A DNA stretch of 64,000 nucleotides from assembly GCA_910579725.1 (NCBI GenBank), contig CAJTUD010000007.1, forward strand, positions 1 to 64,000. Direction: 5' to 3'. Shown here one piece after another: positions 16,758 to 26,151 of this stretch (position 1 is its first letter; each line of letters starts with the position of its first letter). Under the pieces are notes generated by a model, which worked only from the letters and a program-made list of their open reading frames with translations, made no database searches and was not told where the DNA came from. The stretch comes from an uncultured Oscillospiraceae bacterium (lineage in GTDB: Bacteria > Bacillota > Clostridia > Oscillospirales > Oscillospiraceae). Made by a program: the position numbers and the translations under genes.

Positions 16758-17675
16758 ATGCGCGTGGTATTCATGGGAACCCCGGCCTTTGCTGTGTCAG
16801 TCCTCCGCCGTCTGGTGGAGGACCACTGGGACGTTGTGGCCGCCTATACCCAGCCGGACAAACCGAAGAACCGCGGAATGAAATTGATTCCAACACCTGT
16901 CAAGGAATATGCCATGACACAGAATATTCCCGTTTACCAGCCCGCGTCCTGCCGGGACGAGGCAGTGTGGGAGGAGCTGCGGGCGCTGGAGCCGGATGTG
17001 ATCCTGGTAGCCGCCTACGGAAAGCTGCTGCCTCAGGAGCTGTTGGATATTCCCAGGACAGCGATGCTCAATGTGCACTCCTCGCTGCTGCCCCAATACC
17101 GGGGAGCCGCGCCCATCAACTGGGCCATTCTGAACGGCGATCAGGAAACCGGCGTCACCATTCAATACATGGCCTCGGAGCTTGATGCCGGAGACATTCT
17201 TCTGACCAGGAAAACGGCTATTGATCCTCAGGAAGACGCATCCCAGCTTTATGACCGTCTGGCGGAGCTGGGCGGCGAGGCCGCCAGCGAAGCGCTGTCG
17301 CTGCTGGAGCGGGGGAAAGCGCCCCGGGAGCCACAGGTATACGGGCCCCAGTATCAGTACGCTTCCATGCTTTCGCGGGAAATGTCCCCGCTGCGGTGGG
17401 AGAAGCCGGCGGAGGCCCTGGTAAATCAGATTCGCGGACTGATTCCCTGGCCTTGCGCCACAACGGATGTGGCCGGAGTGCGGTGGAAGGTTTTCCGCGC
17501 CCACGCAGGGGAAAGCACAGGCGAAGCGCCGGGGACGGTTCTCTCCGCAGATCAGCGGGGAATTTCCGTGGCCTGCGGAGACGGAAGGGCACTGGTCATC
17601 ACGGAGCTCCAGGCGGATGGAGGGCGGCGCATGGCTGCCGCCGACTATCTGCGGGGGCATCCGCTGGGACGGTAG
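16758..17675 (+). CDS. fmt: methionyl-tRNA formyltransferase
   Basis: 305 aa. Transfers formyl from 10-formyl-THF to Met-tRNAi. N-terminus VVFMGTPAFAV, the catalytic block NVHSSLLPQYRGAAPINWAI, the GVTIQYM motif with the downstream LDAGDIL, and the C-terminal OB-like domain from about residue 205. ATG 16758 with GAGGAG overlapping the end of def. Confidence 0.97.
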   Translation: MRVVFMGTPAFAVSVLRRLVEDHWDVVAAYTQPDKPKNRGMKLIPTPVKEYAMTQNIPVYQPASCRDEAVWEELRALEPDVILVAAYGKLLPQELLDIPRTAMLNVHSSLLPQYRGAAPINWAILNGDQETGVTIQYMASELDAGDILLTRKTAIDPQEDASQLYDRLAELGGEAASEALSLLERGKAPREPQVYGPQYQYASMLSREMSPLRWEKPAEALVNQIRGLIPWPCATTDVAGVRWKVFRAHAGESTGEAPGTVLSADQRGISVACGDGRALVITELQADGGRRMAAADYLRGHPLGR

Positions 17676-17702
17676 CTTCTGTCAACAGGAAGGAAGGAAA
17701 AC

Positions 17703-18407
17703 GTGTATTTCTATTATGACGCGATTTATTGGATTTTGTTGATTCCTGTGCTGATTCTCTCCGTGTATGCGCAGATCAAGGTCAGCTCCAGCTTCAGCCG
17801 CTACAGCCGGGAGCGCAGCCGCCGGGGTATCACCGGGGCGCAGGCGGCCTATGAGGTTCTCCGGGCCAATGGCGTTCGGGATGTAGCCATCCGGCCTTGC
17901 CGGGGAAAGCTGACGGATCACTATGATCCCCGGGACAATACCATTTACCTCTCGGAGCCGGTGTATAATGCTGCCACAGTGGCCGCGGTGGGCGTTGCCG
18001 CCCACGAGGCGGGCCACGCGGTGCAGTACGCTGTGGGTTATGGTCCGGTGAAGGTCCGCTCCGCCATTATTCCCGTTACCCAGTTCGGCTCACAATTTGC
18101 CTTTGTTGCGCTGATGCTGGGGATTGCTCTGTATTTGCAGCCTCTTTTCCTGGTGGGCATCGTGTTGTTTGGGCTGACGACGCTGTTTCAGCTGGTGACG
18201 CTGCCGGTGGAGTTTGACGCGTCTGCCCGGGCTCTGGGGACTATCGACGGCGCGGGGCTTCTGGACGAGGAGGAGCGCAGGGGAGCCAGAAAGGTTCTCA
18301 CCGCGGCGGCGCTGACCTATGTGGCGGCGCTGCTGATGAGTCTGCTCCAGCTGCTGCGGTACCTGCTGATTTTTGCCGGACGGGACGGCGGCAGGAGGCG
18401 GAATTGA
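17703..18407 (+). CDS. YugP-type membrane zinc metallopeptidase
   Basis: 234 aa. N-terminal membrane helix (YWILLIPVLILSVYAQ), a cytoplasmic domain with the zinc-binding HEAGH (AAHEAGHAVQYA, about residue 102) and later membrane helices (about 130-165 and 200-225). Homologous to B. subtilis YugP (DUF2268/neutral zinc metallopeptidase); substrate unknown. GTG start with AAGGAAGG. Present between fmt and rsmB in many Clostridia but not in B. subtilis. Stop overlaps rsmB by one base. Confidence 0.88.
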   Translation: MYFYYDAIYWILLIPVLILSVYAQIKVSSSFSRYSRERSRRGITGAQAAYEVLRANGVRDVAIRPCRGKLTDHYDPRDNTIYLSEPVYNAATVAAVGVAAHEAGHAVQYAVGYGPVKVRSAIIPVTQFGSQFAFVALMLGIALYLQPLFLVGIVLFGLTTLFQLVTLPVEFDASARALGTIDGAGLLDEEERRGARKVLTAAALTYVAALLMSLLQLLRYLLIFAGRDGGRRRN

Positions 18408-19723
18408 TGGCCGGAGGCAGAGAGGCGGCGTTGGAGGCGCTGACGGCTTGCCGCCGTCTGGACGCGTGGTCGGACAGCAGCCTGAAAACCGCCTGCCGCG
18501 ATTTGAACCGGCGGGAGGCGGCTATGGCGTCCCGCCTGACGTATGGCGTGTTGCAAAACCGGGCGCTGCTGGATTTTTATCTGAACAGCCTTTGCAGCCA
18601 GAATTTTGATTCGCTGGAGCCCTTCATTCGGGACATCCTCCGGCTGGGGGCCTATCAGATTTTGTATATGGACCGGGTGCCGGACAGCGCTGCGGTGGAT
18701 GAGAGCGTGGAGCTGGTAAAACGGAAAAAGCACCGGCGGGCTTCCGCTCTGGTCAATGCCGTTCTCCGCCGACTGAGCCGGGAGAAGGAACAGCTGCCGG
18801 AAATTCCTGCCGGGGACCAGGGAGAATATCTGGCACTTCGGTACAGCCACCCTGTGTGGCTGGTCCGGCGGCTTATGGAGATCCTGGGCAAAGAGGAAGC
18901 GGAGGAATACCTCCGTCTGGATAATGAGGCCGTTCCCACCACCATTCAGCGCAATCCGCTGAGATGTGGGGAAGAGGAGCTGCTGGAGAGTCTGACGGCT
19001 TCCGGCGCGGTTCTCACCCCACACCCCTGGCTGCCGGATTGCTGGCGGATTGCGGGGGGAGGCAGTCTGGAGACGATGCACGCCTTCCGGGAGGGGTGGT
19101 TTCAGGTGCAGGACGCCGCTGCCAGAGCCGCAGTGCTGGCGGCGGGGCTAAAGCCCGGGGACCGGGTGCTGGACGTGTGCGCCGCGCCTGGGGGGAAATC
19201 CTTTGCCGCCGCCATGGCGATGGAGGACAAAGGGGAGGTCATTGCCTGCGACATCCATTCCCACAAGCTGGCGCTGATTGAGAAGGGCGGAGAGCGTCTG
19301 GGCCTTTGCTGCGTCCACCCTCTGCTGGCCGACGGGCGAAAGGTCCGGGAGGATTGGCTGGAGGGCTTTGATGCGGTGTTGTGCGACGTGCCCTGCTCCG
19401 GCTTGGGCATTATCCGTAAGAAGCCGGATATCCGCTACAAGGACCCTGTCCGGCTGGCGGGCCTGCCGGAGGTACAGAGCGCCATTCTGGACAATGCGGG
19501 AAGGTATGTGAAGTCCGGAGGCGTGCTGCTGTATGCCACCTGTACGATTCTGCCGGAGGAGAATCAGGCGGTGACGGAGGCCTTCCTGAAGCGGCATGAG
19601 GATTTCCAAAAGGAGCGTTTTCCGCTGCCAGGATTACAAGAAATGAATGACGGAAGCCTGACTCTGTGGCCCCAGCGCCACGATACCGACGGCTTTTACG
19701 TCTGCAAAATGAGGAAGCGATGA
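18407..19723 (+). CDS. rsmB: 16S rRNA (cytosine-967-C5)-methyltransferase
   Basis: 438 aa. NusB-like RNA-binding domain at residues 1-135 (AALEALTACRR, LRLGAYQILYMDRVPDSAAVDE), then a Rossmann methyltransferase with the SAM loop DVCAAPGGKSF, the PCSGLG motif and the catalytic Cys in LLYATCTILPEEN. ATG 18407; a TTG one codon earlier is also possible, behind AGGAGG. Overlaps rlmN by four bases. Confidence 0.96.
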   Translation: MAGGREAALEALTACRRLDAWSDSSLKTACRDLNRREAAMASRLTYGVLQNRALLDFYLNSLCSQNFDSLEPFIRDILRLGAYQILYMDRVPDSAAVDESVELVKRKKHRRASALVNAVLRRLSREKEQLPEIPAGDQGEYLALRYSHPVWLVRRLMEILGKEEAEEYLRLDNEAVPTTIQRNPLRCGEEELLESLTASGAVLTPHPWLPDCWRIAGGGSLETMHAFREGWFQVQDAAARAAVLAAGLKPGDRVLDVCAAPGGKSFAAAMAMEDKGEVIACDIHSHKLALIEKGGERLGLCCVHPLLADGRKVREDWLEGFDAVLCDVPCSGLGIIRKKPDIRYKDPVRLAGLPEVQSAILDNAGRYVKSGGVLLYATCTILPEENQAVTEAFLKRHEDFQKERFPLPGLQEMNDGSLTLWPQRHDTDGFYVCKMRKR

Positions 19724-20763
19724 ACACAGACATACGATCCATGACCCTGGACGAGTTGACGGCGGCCTTGAAAGAGATGGGGGAACCCGCATTCCGGGGC
19801 CGGCAGGTGTTTACCTGGCTCCATCGGGGAGTCCGCTCTTTTGACGAGATGAGCGATTTATCCAAACCGCTGCGGGAGAAGCTGGCGGGGATGTGCCGGC
19901 TGAGCGGCCTGAACGCGGTCCGCAGGCAGATTTCCCAGGCGGATGGCACTGTCAAATACCTCTGGGAGCTTCAGGACGGCAATTGCATTGAGACGGTGCT
20001 CATGCGCTATCGCCACGGAAATACCGTCTGCATCTCCAGCCAGGTGGGCTGCCGTATGGGTTGTGCTTTCTGCGCCTCCACACTGGGAGGGAAGATCCGG
20101 GATTTGACGCCGGGGGAGATGGCCGAACAGGTGATCTTCACCCAGGCCGACAGCGGCGTACCTGTTTCCAACATTGTGCTGATGGGGATCGGGGAGCCTA
20201 TGGACAATCTGGACAATGTGCTGCGGTTTCTGGAGCTGGTGAACCACCCTCAGGGACTGAATATCGGCATGCGGCACATCAGCTTGTCCACTTGTGGTGT
20301 GATTCCGGGCATCCGCCGCCTGGCGGAGCTGGAGCTTCAGCTCACACTATCGGTGTCCCTGCATGCGCCGGACAGCGAGACCAGAAGCCGGATCATGCCG
20401 GTGAACCGGGCCTATGACGTGGAGGAGCTGTTCGGGGCCTGCCGCGAATATTTCCACAGGACAGGCCGCCGCATCAGTTTTGAGTACGCCATGATCGACG
20501 GCGTCAACGACAGGGACTGGCAGGCGGATATGATCGTGAAAAAGCTCCGGGGGATGCCGGGGCATGTTAATCTGATTCCCCTCAACGATGTGGCGGAAAG
20601 CCCCTTGAAGCCAAGCCGCCGGGTGCGGCAGTTCCAGCAGCGTCTGGAGCGCCAGGGGATTACCGCTACTGTGCGGCGCAGCCTGGGCGGCGATATTGAC
20701 GCCAGCTGTGGGCAGCTGCGGCGGAAGGCCATGGAGAAGGGGAGAGAGGAGCAAGGAGTATGA
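19720..20763 (+). CDS. rlmN: 23S rRNA A2503 / tRNA A37 C2-methyltransferase (radical SAM)
   Basis: 347 aa. Radical SAM cluster motif GCRMGCAFCAS (CxxxCxxC); the preceding EPAFRGRQVFTWLH is the N-terminal HhH-like block; the methyl-carrying cysteine lies near the C-terminus in DASCGQLR. Also ISLSTCG and LTLSVSLHAPD. ATG overlaps the rsmB stop (ATGA); TTT-rich promoters are absent, so it is an operon member. Confidence 0.96.
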   Translation: MNTDIRSMTLDELTAALKEMGEPAFRGRQVFTWLHRGVRSFDEMSDLSKPLREKLAGMCRLSGLNAVRRQISQADGTVKYLWELQDGNCIETVLMRYRHGNTVCISSQVGCRMGCAFCASTLGGKIRDLTPGEMAEQVIFTQADSGVPVSNIVLMGIGEPMDNLDNVLRFLELVNHPQGLNIGMRHISLSTCGVIPGIRRLAELELQLTLSVSLHAPDSETRSRIMPVNRAYDVEELFGACREYFHRTGRRISFEYAMIDGVNDRDWQADMIVKKLRGMPGHVNLIPLNDVAESPLKPSRRVRQFQQRLERQGITATVRRSLGGDIDASCGQLRRKAMEKGREEQGV

Positions 20764-21503
20764 CGAACATATGGGGGATGACGGATATCGGTTTGGTCCG
20801 GCGGGAGAATCAGGACGCCTATGCCGTCCATGACGGCGGCGAAGCCGGGTTCACGATCTGCGTGGTCTGCGACGGCATGGGCGGACCGGGAGGTGGGAAG
20901 CTGGCCAGCCAGCTGGCGGTGGACGCCTTCCTTACCGCCTGCAAGGCCAATCTCCAGCCGGAGATGGACTGGGAGCGGGTGCGGGAGGTAACAGCCTTCG
21001 CTGTGGCGGCGGCCAATACCGCTGTGTATGAGCGTTCCTGCGCTGAAGACGGTCTTCGCGGCATGGGGACAACCCTGGTTTCCGCTGTGCTGCGGGAAGG
21101 GGAGGCTCTGCTGGATAACGTGGGAGACAGCCGGGCTTATCTGATCCGGGCCGGAGGCGGTATTTCCCGGATTACCCGGGACCATTCCGTTGTGGAGCGA
21201 TTGGTAGAGCAGGGCAACATCACGGAGGAGGAGGCCCGGCGGCACCCCAACCGCAACATCATCACCCGGGCCCTGGGACCCGACCGATCGGCCCTCAGCG
21301 ACAGCTACCGGGTATCTCTGGAGTCGGGGGACAGCCTGCTGCTGTGCACCGACGGACTTACCGGCATGGTGACGGACCATGAGCTGGCCCGGGAGATTCA
21401 CGGCGGCGCGGGAGACAATCAGTGTCTGGACCGTCTGCTGGAGATGGCGAAGGAGCAGGGGGCTCCGGATAATGTGACCGCCGTGTTGATACGCTGGCAG
21501 TGA
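20760..21503 (+). CDS. stp: PP2C-type protein Ser/Thr phosphatase
   Basis: 247 aa. PPM family: GLVRRENQDAY, the metal-binding VCDGMGGPGGGKLAS, the DNVGDSRAYLIR strand, and late LLCTDGLTGMV and APDNVTAVLI. Antagonist of the adjacent Hanks kinase PrkC, with which it controls cell-wall and growth signalling in Firmicutes. ATG overlaps the rlmN stop; GGAG precedes. Confidence 0.96.
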   Translation: MTNIWGMTDIGLVRRENQDAYAVHDGGEAGFTICVVCDGMGGPGGGKLASQLAVDAFLTACKANLQPEMDWERVREVTAFAVAAANTAVYERSCAEDGLRGMGTTLVSAVLREGEALLDNVGDSRAYLIRAGGGISRITRDHSVVERLVEQGNITEEEARRHPNRNIITRALGPDRSALSDSYRVSLESGDSLLLCTDGLTGMVTDHELAREIHGGAGDNQCLDRLLEMAKEQGAPDNVTAVLIRWQ

Positions 21504-21522
21504 ACGAAAGGAACGCTTGACT

Positions 21523-23496
21523 ATGGAACGATACATAGGAAAGATGCTGGATAACCGCTACGAGATTCTGGAGATCATCGGAACCGGTGGCATGGCGGTG
21601 GTATTTAAAGCCAAGTGCCACCGTCTGAACCGTCTGGTGGCTATCAAGATGCTGAAAAAGGATCTCAGCGAGGACGCGGAGTTTCGCCGCCGGTTTCATG
21701 ACGAGTCCCAGGCCGTGGCCATGCTGTCCCATCCCAACATCATGGCGGTTTATGATGTCAGCCGCCGGGGGGATATGGACTATATCGTCATGGAGCTGAT
21801 CGACGGCATCACTTTGAAGCAGTATATGGAGCGCCGGGGCCGTCTGAACTGGCCGGAGGCCCTGCATTTCATCACACAGATCATGAAGGGCCTCAGTCAC
21901 GCCCACAGCCGGGGCATCGTCCACCGGGACATCAAGCCCCAGAACATCATGGTTCTCCGGGACGGCACAGTGAAAGTGACGGATTTCGGCATTGCATTTC
22001 TCTCCAATGGCTCCAATCCATCCAATGAGGCCATCGGATCCGTTCACTACATTTCCCCGGAGCAAGCAAAGGGAGACTATACCGACAACCGAAGCGATAT
22101 TTATTCCGCAGGCGTGGTGCTCTATGAGATGCTGACCAGCCGCCTGCCCTTTGAGGGCTCGGACCCGGTGAGCGTGGCTATCCAGCACTTCAGTGCAGTG
22201 CCGCTCAGTCCCCGAGAGATTGATCCGGAGATTCCCGAGGCTCTGGAGCAGATCTGCATGAAGGCCATGGCCCCGGACCGGAACAAACGCTACTCTACCG
22301 CCGATGAGATGCTCGCCGACCTGGAGGCGTTCCGGAAGGACCCCAATATCAATTTTGAATATTCCGCAGAGGAATTCCGACGGGAAACCGCCCGGGGGGC
22401 GGATGAACCGACCCAGTATATTCCCAACACGGGGGTGACGAGAACGAAGCAGAATCACTATACGCCGCCTCCTTTGGAGGACGATGAAGAAGACGAATAT
22501 GAGCAGCCCAGGAGCAATTGGTGGAAAATTCTTCTGCTGATTCTGATTGTGGCCGGCGTTGGATATTTTGGCGTGACCAGACTGTACAGCAGTATCATGG
22601 AGAGCTTCCAGACTCCAGAGATTCCGGAGTATGAGGTTCCCAGCGTTCTGGGTAAGACTGTGGAAGAGGCCGCGGCAATGGCGGAAATCCAAGGGATTTT
22701 TGAAATTGTGGAGGATGGCCATGAGTATAGCAGCGAGTATGCGGAAGGCCAGATCATCCACCAGACGCCGGAGGCTGGCCGGAAGAAGAAAAACGCCGGC
22801 AGTGAGCTGCTGCAGATCAATGTCACCGTCAGCAACGGAGCCCGGTCCGGCGCGATGCTGGACGTAACTGGAACGGAAGCGCTGACCGCCCGGCTGCGTA
22901 TTTTGCAGACCAAGGGGCTCAGCGAGCTGAATCTGAACATTGTAGAGGCCGCGGAGGAAGAGTACCACGATGAGATCGAGGCGGGCTGCGTTATCCGTAC
23001 GGAGCCTGCGGCAGGAACCATGCTGGCGGAGGGGGACACTGTGACGCTCATCGTCAGCAAGGGGCCGGAGATTAAGTATTCCACCATGGTTCCCTGTCTG
23101 GGCGAGACGGTGGAAAACGTCCAGCTCCTGATGGACGGCCTGAAACTACAGGCGGAATTCACCAAGGTGGAAAGCTCCGAGCCGGAGGGGACTGTCCTGA
23201 CCCAGAGCGTGGATACCGGCGTGGATGTGCCGGAGGGCACTGTCGTTACCTTCACTTATAGCGACGGGCTGAAGCTGGTGCAGTATCTTGTGACCTTTGA
23301 CGTGCCCTACAGCGACTCCGATGTATTTGTGCAGATTTTCCTGGACAACGTGCCACAGCTGGAGAGCTGGGTCCCCGGGGACTACGGCCAGATTCAGCAG
23401 ATGGTGTACGCCCCGGCGGGAAACCATGTTCTGAAAATCTATGCTGCCGATCAGCTTTATCGGGACGAGGTGATTACCTTCAGTGAGCAGGGGTAG
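21523..23496 (+). CDS. prkC: PASTA-domain Ser/Thr protein kinase PrkC
   Basis: 657 aa. Hanks-type kinase domain residues 10-270 (GTGGMAVVFKA, VAIKMLKKD, HRDIKPQN, VTDFGIA, SPEQA), an acidic juxtamembrane stretch, one membrane helix about 333-352 (WWKILLLILIVAGVGYFGV), then three extracellular PASTA domains (starts near VPSVLGKTVEEA, MLDVTGTEALTA, MVPCLGETVENV) and a C-terminal beta-sandwich about 590-657. PASTA repeats bind muropeptides in known members. ATG 21523 chosen over TTG 21517. Stop overlaps rsgA. Confidence 0.95.
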   Translation: MERYIGKMLDNRYEILEIIGTGGMAVVFKAKCHRLNRLVAIKMLKKDLSEDAEFRRRFHDESQAVAMLSHPNIMAVYDVSRRGDMDYIVMELIDGITLKQYMERRGRLNWPEALHFITQIMKGLSHAHSRGIVHRDIKPQNIMVLRDGTVKVTDFGIAFLSNGSNPSNEAIGSVHYISPEQAKGDYTDNRSDIYSAGVVLYEMLTSRLPFEGSDPVSVAIQHFSAVPLSPREIDPEIPEALEQICMKAMAPDRNKRYSTADEMLADLEAFRKDPNINFEYSAEEFRRETARGADEPTQYIPNTGVTRTKQNHYTPPPLEDDEEDEYEQPRSNWWKILLLILIVAGVGYFGVTRLYSSIMESFQTPEIPEYEVPSVLGKTVEEAAAMAEIQGIFEIVEDGHEYSSEYAEGQIIHQTPEAGRKKKNAGSELLQINVTVSNGARSGAMLDVTGTEALTARLRILQTKGLSELNLNIVEAAEEEYHDEIEAGCVIRTEPAAGTMLAEGDTVTLIVSKGPEIKYSTMVPCLGETVENVQLLMDGLKLQAEFTKVESSEPEGTVLTQSVDTGVDVPEGTVVTFTYSDGLKLVQYLVTFDVPYSDSDVFVQIFLDNVPQLESWVPGDYGQIQQMVYAPAGNHVLKIYAADQLYRDEVITFSEQG

Positions 23497-24361
23497 GATA
23501 GAAAAGGCCCTCAGCGGCTTCTATTACGTGGACGTGGACGGAATGTGCGTCACCTGCCGCGCTCGGGGGAAATTCCGGCAGGAGGGCCTCAGTCCTCTGG
23601 TGGGAGACTGGACGGAGGTACGCGAAACAGGCCCCGGCGAGGGCATGGTCTGGGAGCTCGAGCCCCGGCGGAACGCCTTTGACCGCCCGGCGGTGGCCAA
23701 TGTGGACCAGCTGGTGGTGGTGGTTTCCGCCGCCATTCCGGTGACGGATCCATTTCTCATTGACCGGGTGTCGGCCATCGCGGCGCTGAAGAACTGCGGC
23801 GTGGTGGTCTGCGTCAATAAGTGCGATCTGGAACCCGGGGAGGAGCTGGCGGAGATTTACCGGCGCGCAGGTTTTCCCGTGGTCCGGACCAGCGCGGAAA
23901 CAGGGGAGGGCGTGGCCGAATTGACAGCGCTTCTGACGGGCAGGCTGTCGGCCTTTACAGGGAACTCCGGCGTGGGAAAATCCAGCCTTTTGAACGCTGT
24001 CCAGCCTGACTTTTCCCTCCGCGTGGCGGAGGTCAGCGAGAAGCTTGGCCGAGGCAGGCATACTACCCGCCATGTGGAGCTCTACCATCTGGACTGCGGC
24101 GCGGATGTGATCGACACGCCGGGATTCAGCTCCTTTGACGCACAGGAGCTGGATCTGGAGTTGAAAGAACGCCTGCCGGAGTGCTTTGTGGAATTTCGTC
24201 CCTATCTGGACGGATGCCGCTTCGCTGGGTGCAGCCATACGAAGGAGAAGGGCTGTGCGGTGCTGCGTGCGGTCAGGGCTGGAGAGATCCCCTCCAGCCG
24301 CCACCAGAGCTATATCCGGCTGTTCGGTGAACTGAAGGATCTTCGCGCCTGGAACCGGTAA
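23483..24361 (+). CDS. rsgA: ribosome small subunit-dependent GTPase A
   Basis: 292 aa. Circularly permuted GTPase acting in 30S maturation. OB fold at residues 1-70; G4-like NKCD, then P-loop GNSGVGKSSLLN (about 158), DTPGFSS, and the zinc site CRFAGCSHTKEKGC near the end. GTG 23483 lies inside prkC and overlaps it by 14 bases, as expected for coupled translation. Last gene of the operon that starts at yicC. Confidence 0.96.
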   Translation: MSRGRIEKALSGFYYVDVDGMCVTCRARGKFRQEGLSPLVGDWTEVRETGPGEGMVWELEPRRNAFDRPAVANVDQLVVVVSAAIPVTDPFLIDRVSAIAALKNCGVVVCVNKCDLEPGEELAEIYRRAGFPVVRTSAETGEGVAELTALLTGRLSAFTGNSGVGKSSLLNAVQPDFSLRVAEVSEKLGRGRHTTRHVELYHLDCGADVIDTPGFSSFDAQELDLELKERLPECFVEFRPYLDGCRFAGCSHTKEKGCAVLRAVRAGEIPSSRHQSYIRLFGELKDLRAWNR

Positions 24362-24596
24362 CGACATTGCTATCCTGATTGGGAAAAGCCTATACCAGCG
24401 TCACGCAGAATGCGAATGACAGTGCTTTCCCGCAGCGGTATGGGAGAGCTGCCACTCCCGCAAAACTTCAACAGAAACCGTAAAGAATACGTCGGGGACA
24501 AGAAGACCCCTCCGGCTGGATTCCACTCTGGCGGACCTCTTCTAAGCGCAGGAAGACGTGGTTTAAAAATTTTTCCAGCAAAAACAGACGTGAACA

Positions 24597-24638
24597 GGGA
24601 ACGGCGTATCGCAACAGATAAGCCGTTCCCATTTTTTG
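24597..24638 (+). terminator. terminator in the rsgA-DUF378 spacer
   Basis: Stem GGGAACGGC/GCCGTTCCC (24597-24605, 24622-24630), 16-base loop, then ATTTTTTG. Confidence 0.85.
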
Positions 24639-24678
24639 TATGGATAGGGAAAAGAGAAGCGGCAAAACTACACCTGTG

Positions 24679-24699
24679 AGCCAGCTGAGCTGGCTTTTA
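24679..24699 (+). terminator. short hairpin upstream of the DUF378 gene
   Basis: AGCCAGC-TGA-GCTGGCT followed by TTTT, 20 bases before the GGAGG of the DUF378 gene. Might terminate read-through or form a leader structure. Confidence 0.45.
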
Positions 24700-24722
24700 C
24701 AACAAAAAAGGAGGTAACGGAT

Positions 24723-24935
24723 ATGGTTTTGGATCGGATCGCTTTGATTCTTGTGGTTATTGGTGCGCTGAATTGGGGCGTAATCGGACTGTTCGGCCTG
24801 GATCTGGTAGCGTTTGTCTTTGGCGGCCAGATGGCTGTGGTTTCCCGGGTGATTTACGCGCTGGTTGGTCTGGGCGGACTGTGGTGCGTCTCCCTGCTGT
24901 TCCGGGAGAGAGTTCCCAGTGAAGCAGCCGCCTGA
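24723..24935 (+). CDS. DUF378 small membrane protein
   Basis: 70 aa. Two membrane helices (about 5-33 and 38-60) with the DUF378 signature GALNWGVIGLFGLDLV. Function unknown in the family. ATG follows an excellent AAAGGAGG site. Monocistronic. Confidence 0.88.
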   Translation: MVLDRIALILVVIGALNWGVIGLFGLDLVAFVFGGQMAVVSRVIYALVGLGGLWCVSLLFRERVPSEAAA

Positions 24936-25123
24936 TCTTTTTCGCGGAAGATAAAGGACCGGAAAAGCTTTGACGCGCTCTTCAGATTACAGTCGCTTCT
25001 GGATTTCTGTGTGGCATCAGATAACCCACAGGTAACAGGATTTTTATCTGGTATCACATGTGCGGAACGCGCAAAGATCCTCGCTAGCGTGTCCGGGACG
25101 CAGGCGGGATTTTTGATATATAG

Positions 25124-25157
25124 AAAAGAGACGCGGCAGCTCCGCCGCGTCTCTTTT
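25124..25157. terminator. bidirectional terminator before whiA
   Basis: 14-bp perfect stem AAAAGAGACGCGGC/GCCGCGTCTCTTTT (25124-25137, 25144-25157) with loop AGCTCC. Its U run on the plus strand ends transcription of the DUF378 gene. The 190 bases between 24936 and 25123 hold nothing recognised. Confidence 0.85.
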
Positions 25158-25180
25158 CGTGCAAAATTTCAGCGGCGGCG

Positions 25181-25209
25181 TTGATTTACTTGCTTGTAAA
25201 TGATATACT
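25181..25209 (+). promoter_or_regulatory. promoter of whiA
   Basis: TTGATT (25181-25186), 17-base spacer, TATACT (25204-25209); predicted start about 25216, 25 bases before the ATG. This rules out the upstream ATG at 25181 as the gene start. Confidence 0.75.
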
Positions 25210-25240
25210 GAAAAAAACATTGACTGCGGGAGGCTGCGCC

Positions 25241-26134
25241 ATGTCCTTTTCCAGCGACGTAAAAACTGAATTGTGCCGGGCGGGGCTGGACAGGCCCTGC
25301 TGCGCCCGGGCGGAGGCATACGGCGCTCTGCTGTACGGCAACACCTTTACCGCCCGGGAGGTGCGGCTGATGACTGAGAATGAGAGCTTCGCAGGCCGTT
25401 TGCCGCTGCTGCTGGACCGGGCCTTTGACCTGAAGTTTGACCGGCTGCCAGGGGAGGGAGAGAGGAAGTATATCTTCCAGCTGACCGGGGAGGAGAAGAT
25501 TCACCGGATCATTGACGCCTTCGGCTTTGATTCCCGGCAGAGTCCTGTACTGCATATCAACTTCGGTCTGCTGGAGGAGGAGTGCTGCCGGGCGGCGTTT
25601 CTGCGAGGGGCGTTTCTGGCAGGGGGAAGCGTGACGGAGCCCGCCAAGCGCTACCATCTGGAGCTTGCCACCAGCCATGCCCAGGCCAGCCGGGAGCTGC
25701 TGGCGCTGTTGGCCGACATGGGCCGCCAGCCGGGGCAGACCATCCGCAACGGCAGTCAGGTGACATATTTTAAGAGCAGCGATCAGATTGAAGAGCTGCT
25801 GACGCTGATGGGGGCACCAGTATCGGCCATGGCGCTGATGAACGCCAGGGCGGAGAAGGAACTGCGCAACGGTGTGAACCGCCGGGTGAACTGTGAAGCG
25901 GCCAACCTGGATAAAGCGGTTGACGCCGCCCAGGAGCAGCTGGAAGCCATTCGCCGGCTGTATCGTCTGGATCGGGTGGAGAGCCTGCCGGCAGCGCTGA
26001 AGGAAACCATTGTCCTGCGGGAAACCTACCCGGAGCTGACCTTGAGCCAGCTGGCGGAGGAATTTGAGCCGCCCATTACCAAAAGCTGCCTTAATCACCG
26101 GCTTCGGAAGCTGGTGGAATTGAGCAGATCGTAG
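25241..26134 (+). CDS. whiA: WhiA sporulation/cell-division regulator
   Basis: 297 aa. N-terminal LAGLIDADG-like domain (SFSSDVKTEL, CCARAEAYGALL, AFLAGGSVTEP) and C-terminal helix-turn-helix about 250-297 (ELTLSQLAEEF...SCLNHRLRKLVEL). In Streptomyces it controls sporulation; in Bacillus it affects division. ATG 25241 has GGGAGG. The usual neighbours rapZ and yvcK are not upstream, so it stands alone here. Confidence 0.95.
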   Translation: MSFSSDVKTELCRAGLDRPCCARAEAYGALLYGNTFTAREVRLMTENESFAGRLPLLLDRAFDLKFDRLPGEGERKYIFQLTGEEKIHRIIDAFGFDSRQSPVLHINFGLLEEECCRAAFLRGAFLAGGSVTEPAKRYHLELATSHAQASRELLALLADMGRQPGQTIRNGSQVTYFKSSDQIEELLTLMGAPVSAMALMNARAEKELRNGVNRRVNCEAANLDKAVDAAQEQLEAIRRLYRLDRVESLPAALKETIVLRETYPELTLSQLAEEFEPPITKSCLNHRLRKLVELSRS

Positions 26135-26151
26135 AAAAAGGGAGAAAGGGT

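Larger units (their letters stand above)
24362..24722. other. non-coding spacer between rsgA and the DUF378 gene
   Basis: 361 bases without a convincing gene. An open frame at 24410-24679 has no ribosome site and no recognisable family. The spacer holds the two hairpins listed separately (24597-24638, 24679-24699). The rest shows no riboswitch or tRNA I recognise. Confidence 0.5.

Noticed and set aside
24410..24679. 89-codon frame in the rsgA-DUF378 spacer
   Set aside because: No ribosome site, runs through a terminator, no family resemblance.
25181..25241. Upstream ATG start for whiA (20 extra residues)
   Set aside because: It lies on the -35 box of the TTGATT-17-TATACT promoter, so it would be untranscribed; ATG 25241 has GGGAGG.
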